Below, one piece after another: positions 61,916-64,000 of a DNA stretch of 64,000 nt. A program made the position numbers and the translations under genes. This DNA comes from Archegozetes longisetosus. Lineage: Eukaryota > Arthropoda > Arachnida > Sarcoptiformes > Trhypochthoniidae. The DNA lies in the NCBI GenBank assembly GCA_018873245.2, contig JAEMBT020000007.1, positions 10,623,129 to 10,687,128 of the forward strand, in the 5' to 3' direction. How positions within the stretch are numbered: the stretch's first letter is position 1; each line of letters starts with the position of its first letter. Below the pieces are notes generated by a model. That model had not been told where the DNA came from, did no database searches, and worked only from the letters and a program-made list of their open reading frames with translations.

Positions 61916-62561
61916 TCAACCAAAAACTTCTTTCACTGAGCGCAAAGTTTTCTTCAGACGATAGCAAACTTTGGAATCAGAATAATGTCCATTAAGTTAG
62001 AAACGTACGTTGAATGTCCACCATTTGTTTAGATAGAAATTCTTTCCTCTATTTCAGCTGCATTTGATTGTTTATTTTAAAAAATTAGAACTGATTGCAA
62101 CGTCTTAATTACCTATGTAATTGGTACTTTTAGCCCATTGGATATATTATTTGTTAAGAGTTTTCTTTTACAAATATATGACTCCTATAACTTGAGGAAA
62201 AATTATTTGCTCTGTTTTAAGGAGAGCTTTATTCAAATTTAAAATGAATTATCTTCACAAACTCGAATATTATGCAAAGTAAGTTTCTCTCCAGTTTGAG
62301 GAATGAGAGCTCAATTTCAAAGTTTTAAGGCTTAACCAAATTTATGAAAAATCACGTAAACTTACTTAAGTGAAAGACTCGATAAGTATGCGAAAACTCT
62401 CTCCGAATGGAAAAATTATGAAACACTCATTTAAGACAAGAAGTTGGATAAAAGAAACTTATGCCTTAAGACTTAACTAAAATTGATTTTTTGCACATCC
62501 GGTGTCTGAATGAAAATGTACTCTGAAATATACCATTTATTTTATATTTCAAATATAAATA

Positions 62562-62735
62562 CAGTAACACCTCGATATAGTAAACCTTCTTATAAAGAGT
62601 TCTCAGTGTAGTAAGATTAATATTCTAGTCCTGACACACACTTACTAATGCAAAATAAGCTCTTTTTAGTCAAACCTCGTTATAGCGAACAAGAAATACT
62701 GATCCCCAGTGATTCACAATATCGAAGTATTACTG
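62562..62735. mobile_element. Pogo/Tigger-like MITE
   Basis: Ends CAGTAA[CT]AC[CT]TCGATAT (reading inward) bound 174 bp. A related internal piece CAAACCTCGTTATAGCGAAC occurs at 62670. A start of CAGT followed by CCTCGATATA resembles pogo/Tigger terminal repeats. TA precedes the left tip, but the right flank (CCGT) does not show it. Confidence 0.5.
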
Positions 62736-63400
62736 CCGTGTTTGTAGGCAAATAATATTTAAAGATATGATAGAAAGGGAGTAATGAAATAGAGATGAGT
62801 TGAAAGGCATGAACTGAATAATAAAAAATCGATTGACTTAAAACGGATCTGTTTGAAAATCAGTGTCTGACCTATTTTCGAGTGATTTAATATTTTTAAT
62901 ACATATTTTATCAAATTGTTTAACGTTTGACTTGAGAAAACATTGAAAGAATCTGTTAATTTTTGTGCTTTCACAGTTTGAAAGCATGTGTGACCTTAGT
63001 AAACATCGAGAAGGCTAACGAGTTATTCGACCTGAAACTTTGTGTTTATAAGCTTATGAAGGAGAAAGTGTTCTAAATACTCTGTAGGGAAAATAATTCT
63101 CAGCTACTATTGATTCATTCCAATTGATTGTCGATTAATCCCTTTCAAAGAGCTTATACGACAAAATAATATTGACGAGACAATAATTGAGTGCAATATG
63201 GATTAAGCTCAATCTTAAATCTTAAACAGAAATGTGACTGTCAGAACAGCTATTCTAATAATGTATTTATTAGATTTTCGGGTAACCGATGCTTCAATCA
63301 GAAATGCCTTGTTCTTTTTATCTGTCATTCTTATTATTGAATGTTTGAATAAATCCTTTCAAAATGATTTAGGAATTAGTTGGAGGACATATGAGACTAG
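62736..63400. other. Gene-free stretch
   Basis: AT-rich DNA with one short minus-strand frame (62759-62974) without motifs. Confidence 0.5.
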
Positions 63401-63448
63401 CAGTATCTGATTCAGTATCTGATTCAGTATCTGATTCAGTATCTGATT
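63401..63448 (+). repeat. Tandem repeat, 4 x 12 bp
   Basis: Four perfect consecutive copies of CAGTATCTGATT. Confidence 0.97.
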
Positions 63449-64000
63449 CTGAATATTTCTAAGAATGATTGGACAATAAAACTTAGAAATTTGTGTGGTG
63501 TTTGCAATTTATACCTAGGATTATACTAATTGGCCATTAAGTTAAGCCCTAATAGCACTATAATGTTAATAATAATGATAATAATAAAAAGCAACTTTTT
63601 CCAACTTGTGAGAGATGAGGACTACTGTAGTGTGTGATATATGATGTCATTTATATTATGGCCACTGCTATCTAAAATAAAGTCACAATCTTTGTTCACT
63701 CTCACACTCAACTTTTCAAATTCCTATTCAATTGGGAGCTCTTTCATCACAGAATGTCTCATAACAACTCGCTAAACATTTTATTATTTTATACGCAAAG
63801 TACACATCCATTACTCACATATATTGTAGTATTACTCAAATCTGTTTTGTAAACATTTTCTAACATTTCTTTCGTTGAAAGTACTTTTCCGAAAAACAAA
63901 CAACTGAATAAAATTTAAAATGAGTCCAGTTTTACAACTTTTTATTTCAGAGACATAATTGAGGAAAGATTTAGACATCAATTATTCGAAGATAGAATGA
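63449..64000. other. Gene-free stretch to the window end
   Basis: AT-rich DNA with a small AAT-rich tract at 63564-63588. No gene seen; a gene could start beyond the window edge. Confidence 0.5.

Overview
The window looks like a piece of a small-intron, AT-rich (roughly 70% A+T) animal nuclear genome. The evidence is spliced genes with GT/AG introns, AATAAA-type polyadenylation signals, a long (AC)n microsatellite and many decayed cut-and-paste DNA transposons (mariner, Tc1-like, hAT, piggyBac-like and foldback MITEs). An arthropod, perhaps a mite, fits the transposon mix and the expanded families of small secreted proteins, but that placement is inference. No bacterial operon, rRNA, clear functional tRNA or CRISPR array was seen.

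Layout. 0-5.2 kb: a decayed retroelement-like reading frame, a small cysteine-rich secreted protein gene, a piggyBac-like MITE and a deleted mariner. 6.7-9.1 kb: the largest reading frame, an intronless 795-residue protein with four copies of an FPK motif, two TQT motifs and a Ser/Arg-rich tail; I do not recognise it. 9.1-30 kb: mostly gene-poor AT-rich DNA. It holds a small broken secreted-peptide ORF, a hAT remnant with a second element nested inside, the microsatellite, a mariner end, two inverted-repeat elements and a Tc1-like remnant. 30-39 kb: the core of the window, a tandem cluster on the minus strand of three copies of a secreted HExxH-motif protein. Copy A is a pseudogene; copies B and C are intact in their main exon. 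Directly upstream of copy C are two exons encoding a signal peptide and a beta/gamma-crystallin-like domain. They end in a phase-0 splice donor homologous to the exon-1 donor of copies A and B, so copy C may be a crystallin-protease fusion. Comparing the units also exposes two transposon insertions with their empty sites. 39-64 kb: gene-poor, with a possible decayed gustatory-receptor-like gene, an 822-bp palindromic element carrying tRNA-like promoter boxes, a decayed full-length mariner, and several MITEs and short tandem repeats.

Functionally, the supported genes point outside the cell: one Cys-rich secreted protein, one broken secreted peptide and the HExxH/crystallin secreted cluster. 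The 795-residue protein has no signal peptide or membrane segment and is probably intracellular. All functional calls come from reading motifs by eye; no database search was run.
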